From: Rugalucina vietnamica
Taxonomy: Eukaryota > Mollusca > Bivalvia > Lucinida > Lucinidae
Reading direction: 5' to 3'
Assembly: GCA_964017185.1 (NCBI GenBank)
Contig: OZ024869.1
Span: 63,936,931-64,000,930 of the forward strand
Length of the DNA: 64,000 bases
The notes below the pieces were generated by a model. The model was not told the DNA's origin. It did not search any database and saw nothing but the letters and a program-made list of their open reading frames with translations. Below, in pieces: positions 1 through 34,741 of the stretch. The stretch's first letter is position 1; every line of letters begins with the position of its first letter. A program made the position numbers and the translations under genes.

Positions 1-22089
<22,089 letters not shown>

Positions 22090-22224
22090 CTACATGTGCA
22101 TAGGAACCTAGAACCAGCTGGGCTTGTTTGCATTGTCTGGTATCCAGCTGGCTCAGTACATCATGAGTTTGGTGTCAGCAGCCCTATCAGATTCCTGGAA
22201 AATACAGAACCATTTGAGCCACGG

Positions 22225-22440
22225 TGCGAGAAAACCAGTTTTTGGAGTTTCCGACCAGGTCCAACACGGACCTTTCTGTACAGTCTCAGAAAAAGGCTAG
22301 AAGATTTAAATTTTGGATTTAAGCACAAAAGTGATTATACTATCTGTGTAATGAAAACATAGGAGCTGATCAGCTGTGCAGTTAGCTGATCCGTGTCTTT
22401 CTTGTTGCATAGGTGAAAAGCCAGCAAGCTAAAGAATATT
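22225..22440. mobile_element. MITE family M, degenerate copy
   Basis: Shares GAGCC...GAGAAAACCAG, TTTCCGACCAGGTCCAACAC, the ATCTGTGTAATGAAAACA/GCTGATCAGCT core and a closing AAAAGCCAGCAAGC with the copies at 22551-22790 and 61985-62198. Confidence 0.6.
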
Positions 22441-22550
22441 TTTGTTTTTTCCTACCATACATGTAACAGTCAGCCAGACAATTATTTTTTCTCCAGGAAA
22501 CATATCCTCTTATTTACTATCGGGTTTGATTTTATTGTAATCAATCATTA

Positions 22551-22790
22551 TATGAGCCATCCCATGGGAAAACCAACAATCTGCATATGCAAAAACAAAG
22601 ACGCAGATCAGCTTCGCGGTAACCGCGAAGCTGATCAGCGCCTTTGTTTTCGCTACACAGATAGTACACTTCCTCTTCTTCTTAAATCCGAAATTTCAAG
22701 CTTCTAGCTTGCTTCCGTGCTTGTACAGCTCAGTTTGTGTCGGACCTGTTCGGAAACCACATTGTTGGTTTTCCCACCAGACGGCTCATA
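22551..22790. mobile_element. MITE family M, best copy, 240 bp
   Basis: The ends are TATGAGCC and GGCTCATA. Subterminal GGGAAAACCAACAAT is inverted at the other end as ATTGTTGGTTTTCCC. The middle holds a near-perfect palindrome, AGATCAGCTTCGCGGTAACC followed by its complement (about 22607-22655). No coding capacity. Confidence 0.8.
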
Positions 22791-24773
22791 TGTATACACA
22801 CAACTTGATGTTCGATTTTGGTACTTACATAATTGATTATCAAAGGTTATCAGACATAGGCTTTAATGATCAGTAATGTCATGTCAATAAAAGAGGAATT
22901 CTGTACAAATGGTTGGCCTACCCATTTTGAACTTGGTTTATAATATAAATAAACGAACATATACAGAGGAATGTGCTTACAATAATATTGTGTAGTAAAA
23001 GAATGATAGATGAAAGATTTTAAACAAGCCAAGAATGTCTGCAAGGGCGTATGTCAATATATAGAGAAAGAAAGAGAATTAGGTGGGGTTGTTTTTTTTC
23101 CAATCTGGAGAAAACAAATCCCAATTCAACAGCTGAATTTTTTTTCAAGAGTTCCATACATTGTGAAATTCAAACTTTGTTGTTAGAAATGTTGTTTAAG
23201 TTTTGATTATGAATTATTATCTAATTATTCTAAATGAAATCCCTTAATTAGCTATGTCTCTTTGGAAAATACCATCAATTTTGAACATTTCCCAATTCAG
23301 GATTTACTCAATCAGAACTGCCTTAGCGCTCCTTCCCAAAATTGTCAAATAAATCACTGGCATTTGAATCCTAAGAATCTAGAAAACTGTCACTCCTGGA
23401 AGAGCCATCCATTTTTTGTCTGTTTTATTTACACAGTGATGCTATAAATAGATTAGCCTTATCTTCAACAGAGGCATACTAAAATGTATATCTCTGAGCC
23501 CCTGATCTAAATAAGAGCCTTGAACTCTTCAGCAGTCTTTGATGAGACCACTGAAGAGGGAAGACTATTCCATGAAGGGATAGTCCTAGGGAAAAAAGAA
23601 TTCTTCAGAGCATCACTATAGGCCATACATCTTGTGTATTGTGAATCATGAGATGTCCTGGTACTTCTTAAGGTTCCTTATTACTATAATAATAGTGTTT
23701 TCTGCTCATAAATATTTCATAGATTTTTTTTTAAAAATGTGGCATGTTACATACCAGAATAATCCCTAAACCTTAAACTTTCTTATGAATGATAATGTTT
23801 TCCAAAGGGAGGCCATTGTAATAGAAGTTTTTAGTGAAATTACCTATTTTTCTAATAAATTTCCATAAATAATCCTTTAAAATAAATTTTTGATTTTAAT
23901 TGATAGAAACCTTTGTGAAGGTCTAAATAATGTTCTCCAACTAATTTGCAAGCTGAAAAATTAGCTTAGAAACGATTTGCATGAATAGCAGGTGCATCAT
24001 CTTTATCATATTTATTACTTTAAATAATATTGTCCGTCACTTATGCAAATACCTGTACCTTAAATATACCATGCCAAATAAATTAAGCAACTTTTACTTT
24101 GAACAGTGTCTTCATACGTTTTAGACATTAGGAAAGTTCTTCTGACAATATCTTTTATGTATCTAATAAGGGTAAAAACAATTGTTGTGTGTTGTTGAAG
24201 TAACGTTGGATTTAAAGTCCTCTGAGACATGTCTCAAATAAAACATAGATAAAATTATTTTGTACAGTATATTTATATGCATTATAGTATGTACACGCTG
24301 TGTATACCTGTTAAAATAGGACAGGTAGTCTGTTCATTCAGGTAGAACATACATATACAGTATATTTCCATAGCCTTTTTACATAACAAATAAGCACATT
24401 AATTTGACCTTGATTAGTCTCAAAAAAACGGGCTTTTTGTCTGCAGATATTTCGGTAAGAATTGTTTCAAACAGAACAAAAATGATAGCAGTTGATAGAT
24501 TTTTCTACTTACTAACTACCGTGCCAACACTCATCCCACAATATTTCTTATTTAAGCGTAAAACAATGCAAGAAAAATAAAAGCAGTTTTCAAACTAACA
24601 GTGCATTTCACTACCAACATGCACGAAAATGCAAATACAAATTCTGGTTATATTACTAGGATAACGTTTGTCATTCATAGCCCTTTCAGGAGATGTAATA
24701 TCATGAATGATCTGTATCCCAGGACTGAGAACAACATGTTCAAAGTTTAGGGGGGGTTAGGGACTTTGTAAAT
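22791..24773. other. AT-rich sequence, nothing recognised
   Basis: No supported exon, RNA or repeat. A missing 5' exon of the kelch gene could lie here; strong minus-strand donor-like sites near 22833 and 24516 did not give a frame that fits. Confidence 0.4.
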
Positions 24774-25270
24774 ATACCAATCCACGTTAAGATGGGTGCT
24801 GGGGTCAGATATCTATCTTTATCAAGAGACACATAACGGAGTGAATCTTGTAAAAGAAAGTTAAAGAGGACTTCACCCTGTGGTCCTCCAGGGATGGCCA
24901 CTCGAGTTTGTCCAACATATTGTCAACACTACTCCTGTTACGCCATCGCCTGCAGGTCCACCTGGCTGCTGTCTTCTGCACTTTCTCCACCTTCATTATA
25001 GGGATGCCAAATAGGAGCTGCATACTATTACTCGAGCTGAGGACAAACCAATGTTTTGTATGCAACTTCCTTTGTATGCTGAGGTGCGAGAGCCAAATTG
25101 CGCCGAAGAAACCCAATGTCTTAGTTGCTTTACAAGAAATTTCAGAAACATGTTGACCCAGTCATCAGTGATAGTAAGTCCAAGGTATTTGGAGGATCTA
25201 ACCTGTTCCAGAGTTTGTTGATGTAGAGAGTAGTTGGTGTATTTGATTGCTAGGGAGGTGACGGGTCACC
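24774..25270 (-). pseudogene. CR1/L2-like LINE reverse transcriptase, 3' fragment
   Basis: In the minus direction a TNYSLHQQTLEQVRSSKYLG block is followed, in another frame, by VEKVQKTAARWTCRRWRN and LDKLEWPSLEDHR. These are typical of the region after the reverse transcriptase domain and the C-terminus of CR1-like ORF2 proteins. Catalytic motifs are absent and frames are broken. The same family appears on the plus strand at 48060-49310. Confidence 0.75.
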
Positions 25271-26489
25271 CTCATTGAGTGACATTTGGCAGTACAGTGC
25301 TTCAGCTAGAATAATTTAGCAGGGCGCAACGCCCTGTTGCCCTTTTCCAGTGCCCTGTTATGCCCTTTTTCATGCAGTTTGCACCCTGCCCTTTATTTTG
25401 GTAAAAAGATCATAAAAATTGGACAAAAAATAAGAAAGTTACAGACTTTTTAAGTTTGAGGCTGGAGCAACCAAAAGTGCAGCTCTAGTTGCAGTGTGAT
25501 TACTGCATGGTTGACTTCCTTAATCCTTTCTTTGTTGTCAATAATTACTCAAAATAATTTTGACACAACTTTGATTATGATTGCCTCAGGTGACACACTG
25601 CCAATGGAGTGTTGACTGAATATATCAGTACCCTAGAATCCAGCCAGGGTAATTTTTGAAGGAGGTGACATCTCCTGCTATAGTTGGTTTGAATGCATTT
25701 TTGAATAGGTTTAACCTTCCCATAAATGGTTTAGGTGGGCTGCTCTGGAAATTTTTTTGGCAGATAGGTTTGCTCACACCATGTTCTGAGGTACCATGGG
25801 AAAATATGCATTCTATACAAAGCAGACTTTTACATCATTTATGGGGACATTGTGCTTTTTTAATAAATAAAACAATGCATTTATACAAATACTTTGAATA
25901 TGAATAACTTCACACCTTTCAAAATGCATTTAAAGATCATAAAGTGCTATAAATCCTTTATAATGTAGGGTTTTGTCATGCCAAGTTACCCCACCCACTT
26001 TCAAGCAATGTGCGTGTTCGAAATTTATCTATAGCTTTGCTTTTTAGATACTTTTATTTGAAACATTATCATTGATCAATAGTTCACTCTGTCTTTGTGC
26101 CTATCTGGGTATTTGTATCTACAGCTGACCGTTTTGCTCTGCTCAGCACGTAATTTGCCGAAATCAGTTCTTTTATGGACAAAACAATTTATATTTTCAT
26201 CTAGTTATAATGAAACATTTGGAAGGCAAAATAAGAAGTACTAAATAGGCCACATTTGTATACCAAAAAGGTATCAATCCCTGTTCAATACATTATAGGT
26301 ATGTTCATATCGATGTATTTTAGTGTGGTCTATAAAAATAAAAGGCTATATCTACCAAAGTTAAATAGTACTTCAGCTTCTCACAGTCCTGAAAGGCTGG
26401 AAACGGTATCGAAAAAATGTTGAAGCAAATGTCAGATATACAATCATGAGGCTTAAAGTGTCAAGAAAACGTTATGACACTTACGCAAA

Positions 26490-28150
26490 ATAGTGGAAAA
26501 AATAAAGAGGTATACCTACAAAAGTTCTGATATTCCTAAATAGCTGGAATGGGTTTTTATGATCATGGTTCTATAGGCTGGTATTCATATAAATAAATAT
26601 ATATTAATATTTTTGATGGACATATTGAATATAGAGGAACAAAGGTGTATACATAGAGAAGTTCTGCTTCTAGGCATTCAATGCTCATTTAGAGCTGAAA
26701 ATGGTGTAAAATAATTGCTGAGATAATTATCTTTTGGTATGAAATCGGATTAATTAATCATTATGATTTAAATGTTTAAAACTGATATTGAAATCATAGA
26801 TAATTAAAGAAAAAAATTAGGAAAAATAAAAGGGGTATACTCGCAAAAAATCTTGTATCTTGGCATCTGACGATCCTGAATAGCTGAAAATGGTGTCAAA
26901 TGATTGTGTTGATTTTTATATATAAGCTTGTATTTGTATACATAAATCATGTGCCTCAAAGTTGTAATATTTTATGAAGGCATAGAAGATATGGGGAAAA
27001 CGTGGAAAAAAGTAAAGGGTTATACACACAAAAAAGCTTGTATCTTGATCTCTTACGGGCCTGAATAGCTGAAATGGTGTCAAAAGATTGCTTTGACGTT
27101 GTTCTATCTACTTGTATTCATATATACATGTATAAATCACATGACTCAAAGTGGTGATAATTTTTATGAAGGCATAGAAGATGGAGGAAAAATGTCAGAA
27201 AAATAAAGGGGTATTCTTACAAAAGTTTCTGTTTCTAGTCAAACAATGATTATAAAGAGCAGAAAATGGCATCAAACACTTGTTTAGACAATTATCTATT
27301 GGTTTATAATCAGATAAGTTAATCATATGATTTCAAGTTTCAAAAATAGTATTGACATCATAAATAGTTAAAGGAAACGAGGAAATAATGAAGGGGTATA
27401 CTTACTTAAGTTCTTGTATATTGGCCTCTGGCGGCACAAAATGGCTGAAAATTGTGTTAAATGATTGCTTTGACCGAGGCACATTGGTTGGTATTCAGAT
27501 ATATAAACCATATGATTAAATGTATTAATGATTTTTACGAATACGTAAAAAATATAGAACAAAATGCGGAAATGATGACAGAGTATACATACAAAAGTCC
27601 TTGTATCATGGCACTGGATGACCATAAAGAGCTGAAAATGGTGTTAAATAATTGCTATGACAATTATCTTTTGCTATGAAATCGGATGAATTAATAAAAT
27701 GATTTCAAGTTTTAAAATATTATTGAAAACATAGATAATTAAAGAAAAAATGAGGAAAATAAAATGGGGTATACTTACAAAAAATCTTATATCTTGGCCC
27801 ATGATGAGCCTGAATAGCTGAAAGTGGTGTCAAAAGATTGCTTTGACTTTGTTCTATAAGTTTGTATTCATATATATAAATCAAAGGAACTCTGAATGCT
27901 AATATTTTTTGTGAAGGCATAGAAGATGGAGGAAAAATGCGGGGAAAATAAAGGAATATACGTAAATAAGTTCTTGTTTCTAGTCATCCAATGGCTATAA
28001 AGAGCTGAAAATGGCACCAAATGATTGTTTAGACAATTATCTATTGGAGTGTAATCATATACATTATTCATATGGTTTCAAATTTCAAAAATATTATTGA
28101 AAACATAAATACTTAAAGAAAAATTGAGGAAAAAATGAAGGGGTATACTA
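26490..28150. repeat. ~187-bp tandem repeat, array 2, left part
   Basis: GGGGTATAC-type landmarks near 26510, 26645, 26830, 27021, 27210, 27394, 27580, 27768, 27954 and 28140 are mostly about 187 apart. Units carry AGCTGAAAATGGTGTCAAAT followed by GATTGCTTTGAC, clearly related to array 1 in the same order and with the same period, but with their own changes. Confidence 0.85.
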
Positions 28151-28155
28151 ACATA

Positions 28156-28214
<59 letters not shown>

Positions 28215-28217
<3 letters not shown>

Positions 28218-28962
28218 GTGTTATGTAAATTTATTACCCCGCATATTACGAGGAGGGGGTCGGGGATCCCCCTCACCCGTTTACAATGCATGCACTATAA
28301 AGAAAAATATTACACTCACACTTTCTCTTTCATACCTTCATTTTTACTTATACATTTAGTAATAAATGGTTGTTAAGTATGGGGTTTCCTAAATTTGTAG
28401 ATTTCTACAATAAATTGTCACACCTTTTTTTTTCATAAGTGTAGAGAGAGATGGGAGAGGAAGAAGGAGAAGGTTTAATGGTTAGACCTCTCAGCCCATT
28501 AGTATGTGTGTGGTTCAAATCAAAGTGAGGTCTTCCACAAAAGAAAAAGAGTAATCTGTCATGCGGGGTTGGCCATTTATTGTTCTCTTATAGCCTTTTC
28601 AAAAATTGTTTGTTTTTTTGTTGTTTATTCAATTATCTTGGGTGGTGTTTTGGATAGGTACTTAGTACTGATTAAAAGTTCTCTTTTTGATTTTTTTTTC
28701 TTGTTTAGATTTTGTGTCTATCGTTTTAATTTTTGGTAAAACTATTAAATTTAACTAATGAGGCGTAGATCACCAAGCAAGGGATGTTGTAGATACTTCT
28801 GTTCTGATCACTGTGGAATCCATGCTGGTCTATTTATAATGCATTACATTAATAGTGGGGTTAGCCCAGACTCCACAGACAATCAAGCAAAGTATCGTCA
28901 TCAGAATCCCATACATAAATAATTACTATTTGCCCCTTGCTTGTGTGATCTAATTTATGCTA
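28215..28962 (-). other. LINE 3' untranslated region
   Basis: Non-coding sequence between the ORF2 stop and the poly-A. No hairpin or repeat was clearly identified. Confidence 0.7.
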
Positions 28963-31405
28963 TCAATTTATGTCAAATAAATTGCTAAAAGGTGTCCAGG
29001 TTTCTAGAAAAATCTGCAGTCTATTATTCTCTAGTGCTATTTGTTTGTGGCTTTGCAGTATTGACTGGACGTTTATTTTATATTCTAGAAATGTCAACTG
29101 TCTATGAGTGCCTTTGCACATATTGATGTAGTATTTTGCAACAAGCATTAAAAACTGGATAATGTCTGATGTGTTTTGAGGATAAATTCCTAGAATAAAT
29201 TTGCATTCATCCAAATTTAATAAGACACCAATTTCCTGAAATTTGTCCTTTACTTCATTTAAAAATTGTTGTGTATTTGGGCACTTCCAGAATAAATGTT
29301 CAATAGATTCTTCATTATTACCACATAAAGAGCATGTAGGACTATCAATCATTTTCATCTGATGAAGTAGTTTATTTGTTACTAAAATTTTGTGATTTAT
29401 GCATGTTTGAAACCATCTAAGCTTTGTACACTTTGTTATTTTGAAAGGTGCCAAAAATATATATTCCCATGACTTTTCATCAATATGATATAGGTGGTTC
29501 CATCTTCTTTTTCCTGATGGTTCATCGTTATTTTTATTTAGCACATTATAAATGTTTTGGGAGCCTTTCTTCTGATTAAGTATTGATTTTATTGCTTTTG
29601 GAAGTATGGGTCCAATAAAAGTCATTTTAGTGTTACCCTCATTATGTTTTTTCTTCATGAATTTTCTGAGACATTCAATGACTCCTTGATATTTTAGAAA
29701 ATTTGTATTTATTGTTGTTGACTGAGAAAATGTATGAAAATTAAGAAAGTTACCATTACTGTCCATAAAATCACGAATGTAAGAAATTCCTTTCTCTAAC
29801 CATGACTTGTAGAAAAAACTCTTGCCATCAATTAATAGATGTTTATTGTAAAAGATAGGTGTTTGGTAAGGATTGGATTCATCCCAATCAACATCTAGCT
29901 GTTGCTGAAACTCTGCTAAAGCTTTGAAAACATCTTTCCAAAAACAATTTTTTATGCTATTTAAAGCTGATGCTACATATGATGAGCCGCAACAAAATAC
30001 ATTTTCTATATTCACCTGTTTTTTTATCAGTAATTGCCATTTGCTCTCTCTTTGAAGAATACGTCTTAACCATGTTATTTTTAGAGCTTGATTAAATGCA
30101 ATCAAATTTATCATATTAAGCCCACCTTCTAAATATTGCTTAACAACTACCGACTGCTTTATTTTAGCTCTTCCATACCATAGAAAATCATAGAACATGC
30201 CACTAATAATATTTAATGTCTCTGTGTCAGGATTGGGTAGAGCTGTCAATAAATGAATTACTTTTGGCAACAAAAGGGATTTGATAACAGTAATTTTCCC
30301 CAAGGGGGAAAGAAATCTTCTTCGCCATATTTTTATAGAATGTTTTATTTGTACTATTTTATTAGCATAATTCATTTTTATCATTTTATCTAAGTCTACA
30401 TCAAACATTATTCCAAGTAATTTAAATTGAGTTGTTCCCCATGAGAGTTTCCATCTTGTTTTGATGGCCTCTGTGCTGTATTTTTTTGCTCCTATCCAGA
30501 CCACTTGCGTTTTATCAAAATTAGTTTTTAAGCCTGATATGTTTGCAAAATTTTCAAGTTCCTGTAATGTCTCCTCAAGGGAAGTTTTTGATCCATCTAG
30601 AAAAGCTGAGGCATCATCTGCATATTGTGAAAGCTTAAGTTCAATGTTACCTATTTTAATACCCTTTATATTTTTATTATTTCTTAACCTAATGGAGAGG
30701 ATTTCTGCACACAAAATAAACAAATAAGGTGAGATTGGGTCCCCTTGTCGACAACCACGGCCTAACTTAAAAAAGGGAGATAAATGTCCACACTGAGTGA
30801 CTGCAGAACAAGCATTTTTATTGAAAATGTTTATCCAACTTATAATAGAAGGTCCAAACTTAAAAAAATTTAGTACTTTGTTGATAAAAGACCATGACAC
30901 TGAGTCAAAAGCTTTTTCAAAATCTATGAGAAGCAATAACCCTGGTATGTTTTGTTCTTCCGTAAACTGCAATACGTCATATACAAGTCTTGTGTTTTCA
31001 CCAATAAACCTACCTTCAATAAAGCCTGTTTGATCTGTATTTATTAACTTATCTAATACTTTTTTAATTCTGTTAGCAATGCATCCAGATGCGATTTTAT
31101 ACACTGTATTTAATAGAGTTATGGGTCTCCAGTTTTTTAAATAATTTCTACATTTACTTTCCTTTGGAATACACACTATTAAACCATGTTGTTGAGTAAC
31201 TGAAAGTTCTCCTTCTTGAAACCCAGAATTTATGGCTCTAACTACAAATGTACCCAACTGTCTCCAAAACACTTTGTAAAAATCAGCTGAGAAACCACTT
31301 GTACCCAGACTTTTATTATTTTTCATATTTTTCAATGTTTTACCTGCTTCATTTAATGTCACCATTCCTTCTAAGTTAAGAGCTTCTTCTTCATTTAATT
31401 TTGGT
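28963..31405 (-). CDS. LINE ORF2 fragment: reverse transcriptase and C-terminal zinc motif
   Basis: An open frame of about 813 codons runs from the truncation to the stop at 28963-28965. Reverse transcriptase landmarks appear in order: NWRPITLLNTVYKI, TGFIEGR, LLLIDFEKAFDSVSW (catalytic Asp), GCRQGDPISPYLF, then QYADDASAF (catalytic YADD). A thumb/connection region follows, and a Cys-x2-Cys-x8-His-x4-Cys motif (CSLCGNNEESIEHLFWKC) lies near the C-terminus. The order and the GDPISPYLF signature fit the L1/Tx1 group. The endonuclease domain is missing through 5' truncation, so the copy cannot move by itself. The first Met in frame is at 31365; upstream codons to 31405 also read as LINE protein. 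Confidence 0.92.
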
Positions 31406-31960
31406 ACATAAGTTCTTATATCTCGGCTTCTGGTGGCCCCAAATAGCTGAAAATGGTGTTAAATGATTGCTTTGACTAAGGCACATTAGCTGGTATTCAG
31501 ATATATTAACCATACGATTAAATGTTTTAATAATTTTTATGCATGCGTAAAACTTATAGGGAAAAACGCGGAAACGATAATGGGTGTACATACAAAAGTC
31601 CTTCTATCATCGCCTCAAACGGCCATAAAGAGCTGAAAATGGTGCAAAATGATATCCAAGACAATTGTCTATTTGTATATGTTCAAATAAATCAATCATG
31701 TGATTTCAATTGTCCAAAAATATTTATGAATGCTTAAATAATTAGAGAAAAAATGAAGAAAAAATAAAGGGGTATACTTACAAAAGTTACTGCATCTTGG
31801 CTTTTTAAGGCCCTATAGAAATGTAGATGGCATCATAAGATTGCTAAGACAATGCTCTTTTGGTCCATAATTAGATATATAAATTGTGCGACTTTATCTT
31901 TCAATATTTTTAAGAAATAAGAGCAAAATGCAGACAAATCAGGAACTGACTCACAAAATT
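31406..31960. repeat. ~187-bp tandem repeat, array 2, right part
   Basis: Continues the array after the LINE, with landmarks near 31404, 31580 and 31770. It degenerates after about 31960. Confidence 0.8.
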
Positions 31961-32322
31961 ACTTGTAAATCGGCTGCTAATTGACCTATAAGCTTCAAAT
32001 GGCATCCAATTACATGTATTGCTAAGGCACTGCACTGTTGCCTGTGATATATAATAACATAATATAATTTGATGTTTCATTTAAATGGGAGTAATACTTC
32101 GAAAATTTTTTGACAAAGTTTCATCAAAAGTACTTACCTCCAACTGAAGCAAGTTCTATTAACATTAATGTTATATCATGGTATTTTGTAATGAGGTTGC
32201 AGACTAATATTGTGAATGATAATGTTCTATCAATATATGTATAATACATTTCAAAGAAAATACTGTAATATTCTGATAAATGCTAACTGTCATGTTACAA
32301 TCATCATTTTGCAGAGTTTTAA

Positions 32323-33696
32323 AGTGGGTGGGGTAATTCTGTGTAAAATAATGCCATACTTTCAAAGGATCGTGAGGTTTTTAGAGTAAAATGAGACTGC
32401 ACTTTATACTTTTGCTTACAAACAATATACAATGCATTGGAAAGTAACTAACAAATAAGAAACAAGAACCAATTTATATAAAACATTTTAGCAGACTTTT
32501 CATAGAATATATAGCTTTTTGTCATAGCACTACCTCCATACATCAATGAATTTGAGCATTGTGCCAAAAAAAAAAATCAAGAGCAGCCCACTTGATCCTT
32601 CATCGGGAAGGTGAGGACTTCTTAAAAACATTCAAACCAACTATAGCAGGAGATGTCACCTCAAACTCAAAATATGAGAGATACTTCGTTCTAGGGTAAG
32701 AGACAATTTTTGATTTCGGTGTATAGTAAGGTAAGCGTCAGAAATATTCCAAAATAATGCTAAAGCGTACATACAATTGGTATCTTATGTTTGTACTGAG
32801 CTTGACCATTAGCAAATACCTAAATTGATTTAATATGCATCATTCAGCTCTAAGAAAATGCCACAAACTTCATTTTAGTTATATATAGTCTTGATTGTTT
32901 TAATGCATTACGCCCTTCTCGGTAATTAGTTATGGTCTTGTCGGGCTGTCAGTCGCGTAGCAGACACCGCTCCTGTGCATAGAGGCAAGTTACCAGTTCT
33001 TAGTCCACATTTCTTTTGCCATTAACTTGAATCAGTCATCGAAAAGGAAGAATGCCTAATTTAGAAATATTTTCAAACCAAGACTTCCTGAAAATATTCA
33101 CTAGTACAAATGTGCATGTAGTTGACTTTACACTATTTTATACCATTGATGAATTACCACATTTAGGTATACCCCTAAGTATAGGTCCATACAGTTTAGA
33201 AAACAGTTTTATTGCTTTTCAGGCTATTGTTTAAGCATGTTAAACAGGATAGATTGTTAAAAACAAACTAACCATAAGACGATTAACATTAAAATTGCAT
33301 ACATGTATATTAATAAGGTGGGTGGGGTAATTTTACATGTAAAGTGGTAAAAATATTAATACAGAAAAATGTTTTAGTAATACAGGTGTTTCATAATCAA
33401 ATCAATAATTTCTAAAATTCTTTAAAATACAAAAGCAAGTCATACATACAGAGAAAATGACCGGATAATGGAGAAATATGTAGTTGTCTGTTTATTAGAT
33501 TAAAAGCTTATTTCATAGCAGTACAATACAACATCGCCTGATTAGACTATCGTGCCAAAAAAATTTCAAGAGCAGCCCACCTAATCCTTCTTAGGGAAGG
33601 TTAGGACTAGCCAAAAATGCATTCAGACCAACTATAGCAGATGATGTCACCTCCAACTCTAAATATGCGAGATACAGGATTTCGGGTTCTAGGGTA
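32323..33696. repeat. Duplicated right end of element B
   Basis: Two direct copies (about 32323-32698 and 33318-33696) share GTGGGTGGGGTAATT, AAGAGCAGCCCAC, CAACTATAGCAG-GATGTCACCTC and a closing TTCTAGGGTA. Both are inverted relative to 25629-26000. Only the outer copy has the CAG that matches the left flank. Confidence 0.75.
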
Positions 33697-33743
33697 CAGG
33701 GGCCAGTTTCATCAAAAAAGTTCCTAGGACAAATCTTTAAAGT

Positions 33744-34741
33744 GACTCCCGTACGAAAAATTCAACAGGATTCCACTGGTAGTCCAGTTGGACAAAGACA
33801 GGAGTCAGTGTGGAATCTGATTTTCAGCCTGATTCCTAACAGGACAGTGAGAATGCTTGCATTTTCCACGTGGAATTTTTGACTTTTCCACGTGGAAAAT
33901 AAACAAAATTCCTGTTAGGATTCCTGCTTGGCAAAAATACTGCCGACCTAAATCTGTCTTTCATAAATGTGTAAACAATTAGGTGGTACACACAGGAAGC
34001 CATGAGGTTGGGCTTTTTTAAACAAGATAGTCATTATTCAATTTGTTTGATACTGACACTATGTTTGCTATCAAATTTTGGTAAAAATAAATGAGGAACA
34101 CTTTTTAGTAAAAGTAAGGTATGTTTTTCTTCCATTTTATTCATTCGTTGATCTTTTGTAATCATTAACTAAATTCTTTATGCTTTTCGTTTTCAAAATA
34201 TTCCCCACCCACCTCTGATCATGTACAATTTTTAATCAGTCTATTTTAGAAGTTTCTAAGAATTGTAATTGAAAATGACATTTATCATTACTACTCATTG
34301 ATACAAGCATTTTTATAACAAAATATAATGGCTGCGTCTATGGATATATGATACACTAGCCCCTTACATTTCCTTTGTTCAAAAACTTTCATATGCATGC
34401 GTTTTCAAAGAGGTCATTTCTATGCATTTCTATGCAGACATATAGCAGGAATTTGCTCGATATTCCTAACAGGATTCCTGCCAGGAATCTGCTCGAAATT
34501 CCTGTCAGGATTCCTGCCAAAATTTCTGGTTCATATTCCTGACAGGATTCCAGCCAGGAATCTGGTTCAGATTCCTGGCAGGATTCCTGCTAATTTAAAT
34601 ATTTCGCTCCAGATTCCACAGGGAGTCCACACTGACTCCTGTCGTAATCTTTATAAGAAAAATCAAATAGTCAAAGGGATTCCTGCCAGGAATCTGGTCT
34701 CATTTTCCTGTGGTAATGTTGGACAATTTCGTACGGGAGTC
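33744..34741. mobile_element. Nested ~1 kb inverted-repeat element with CCTGCCAGGAAT array
   Basis: The terminal 15 bases GACTCCCGTACGAAA are perfectly inverted at 34727-34741. Subterminal GGATTCCA/GTGTGGAATC motifs are also inverted. The right half (34440-34620) is a short array of GGATTCCTGCCAGGAATC palindromes. An open frame across this array is a by-product of the repeat. Confidence 0.75.

Larger units (their letters stand above)
28163..31405 (-). mobile_element. 5'-truncated L1/Tx1-like LINE, recent insertion
   Basis: ACATAAGTTCTT occurs exactly at 28151-28162 and 31406-31417, a 12-bp target duplication. The 3' tail is a 54-base poly-A (poly-T at 28161-28214 on the plus strand). The 5' end is cut inside ORF2. 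Removing it restores an array monomer that matches the one near 27394. The clean duplication, long tail and unbroken frame all point to a young insertion. Confidence 0.93.
25629..33696. mobile_element. Inverted-repeat element B, 8.1 kb, with ~187-bp array and nested LINE
   Basis: The left end (25629 to about 26000) and the reverse complement of the right end (33696 to about 33318) share TACCCTAGAA, GAGGTGACATC, TAGTTGGT-TGAATGCATTT, GTGGGCTGCTCT and a TTACCCCACCC block about 370 bases in. CAG flanks both ends (25626-25628 and 33697-33699). The interior holds an array related to that of element A, split by a LINE. A second right-end copy lies at about 32323-32698. Without the LINE the element is about 4.8 kb. 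No transposase is seen. Confidence 0.75.

Noticed and set aside
22833..23044. A 5' exon of the kelch gene ending at a good GTAAGT donor
   Set aside because: The frame with the required phase contains stops and no kelch-like residues.
28135..28359. Poly-Phe open frame
   Set aside because: It reads through the LINE poly-A tail on the opposite strand.
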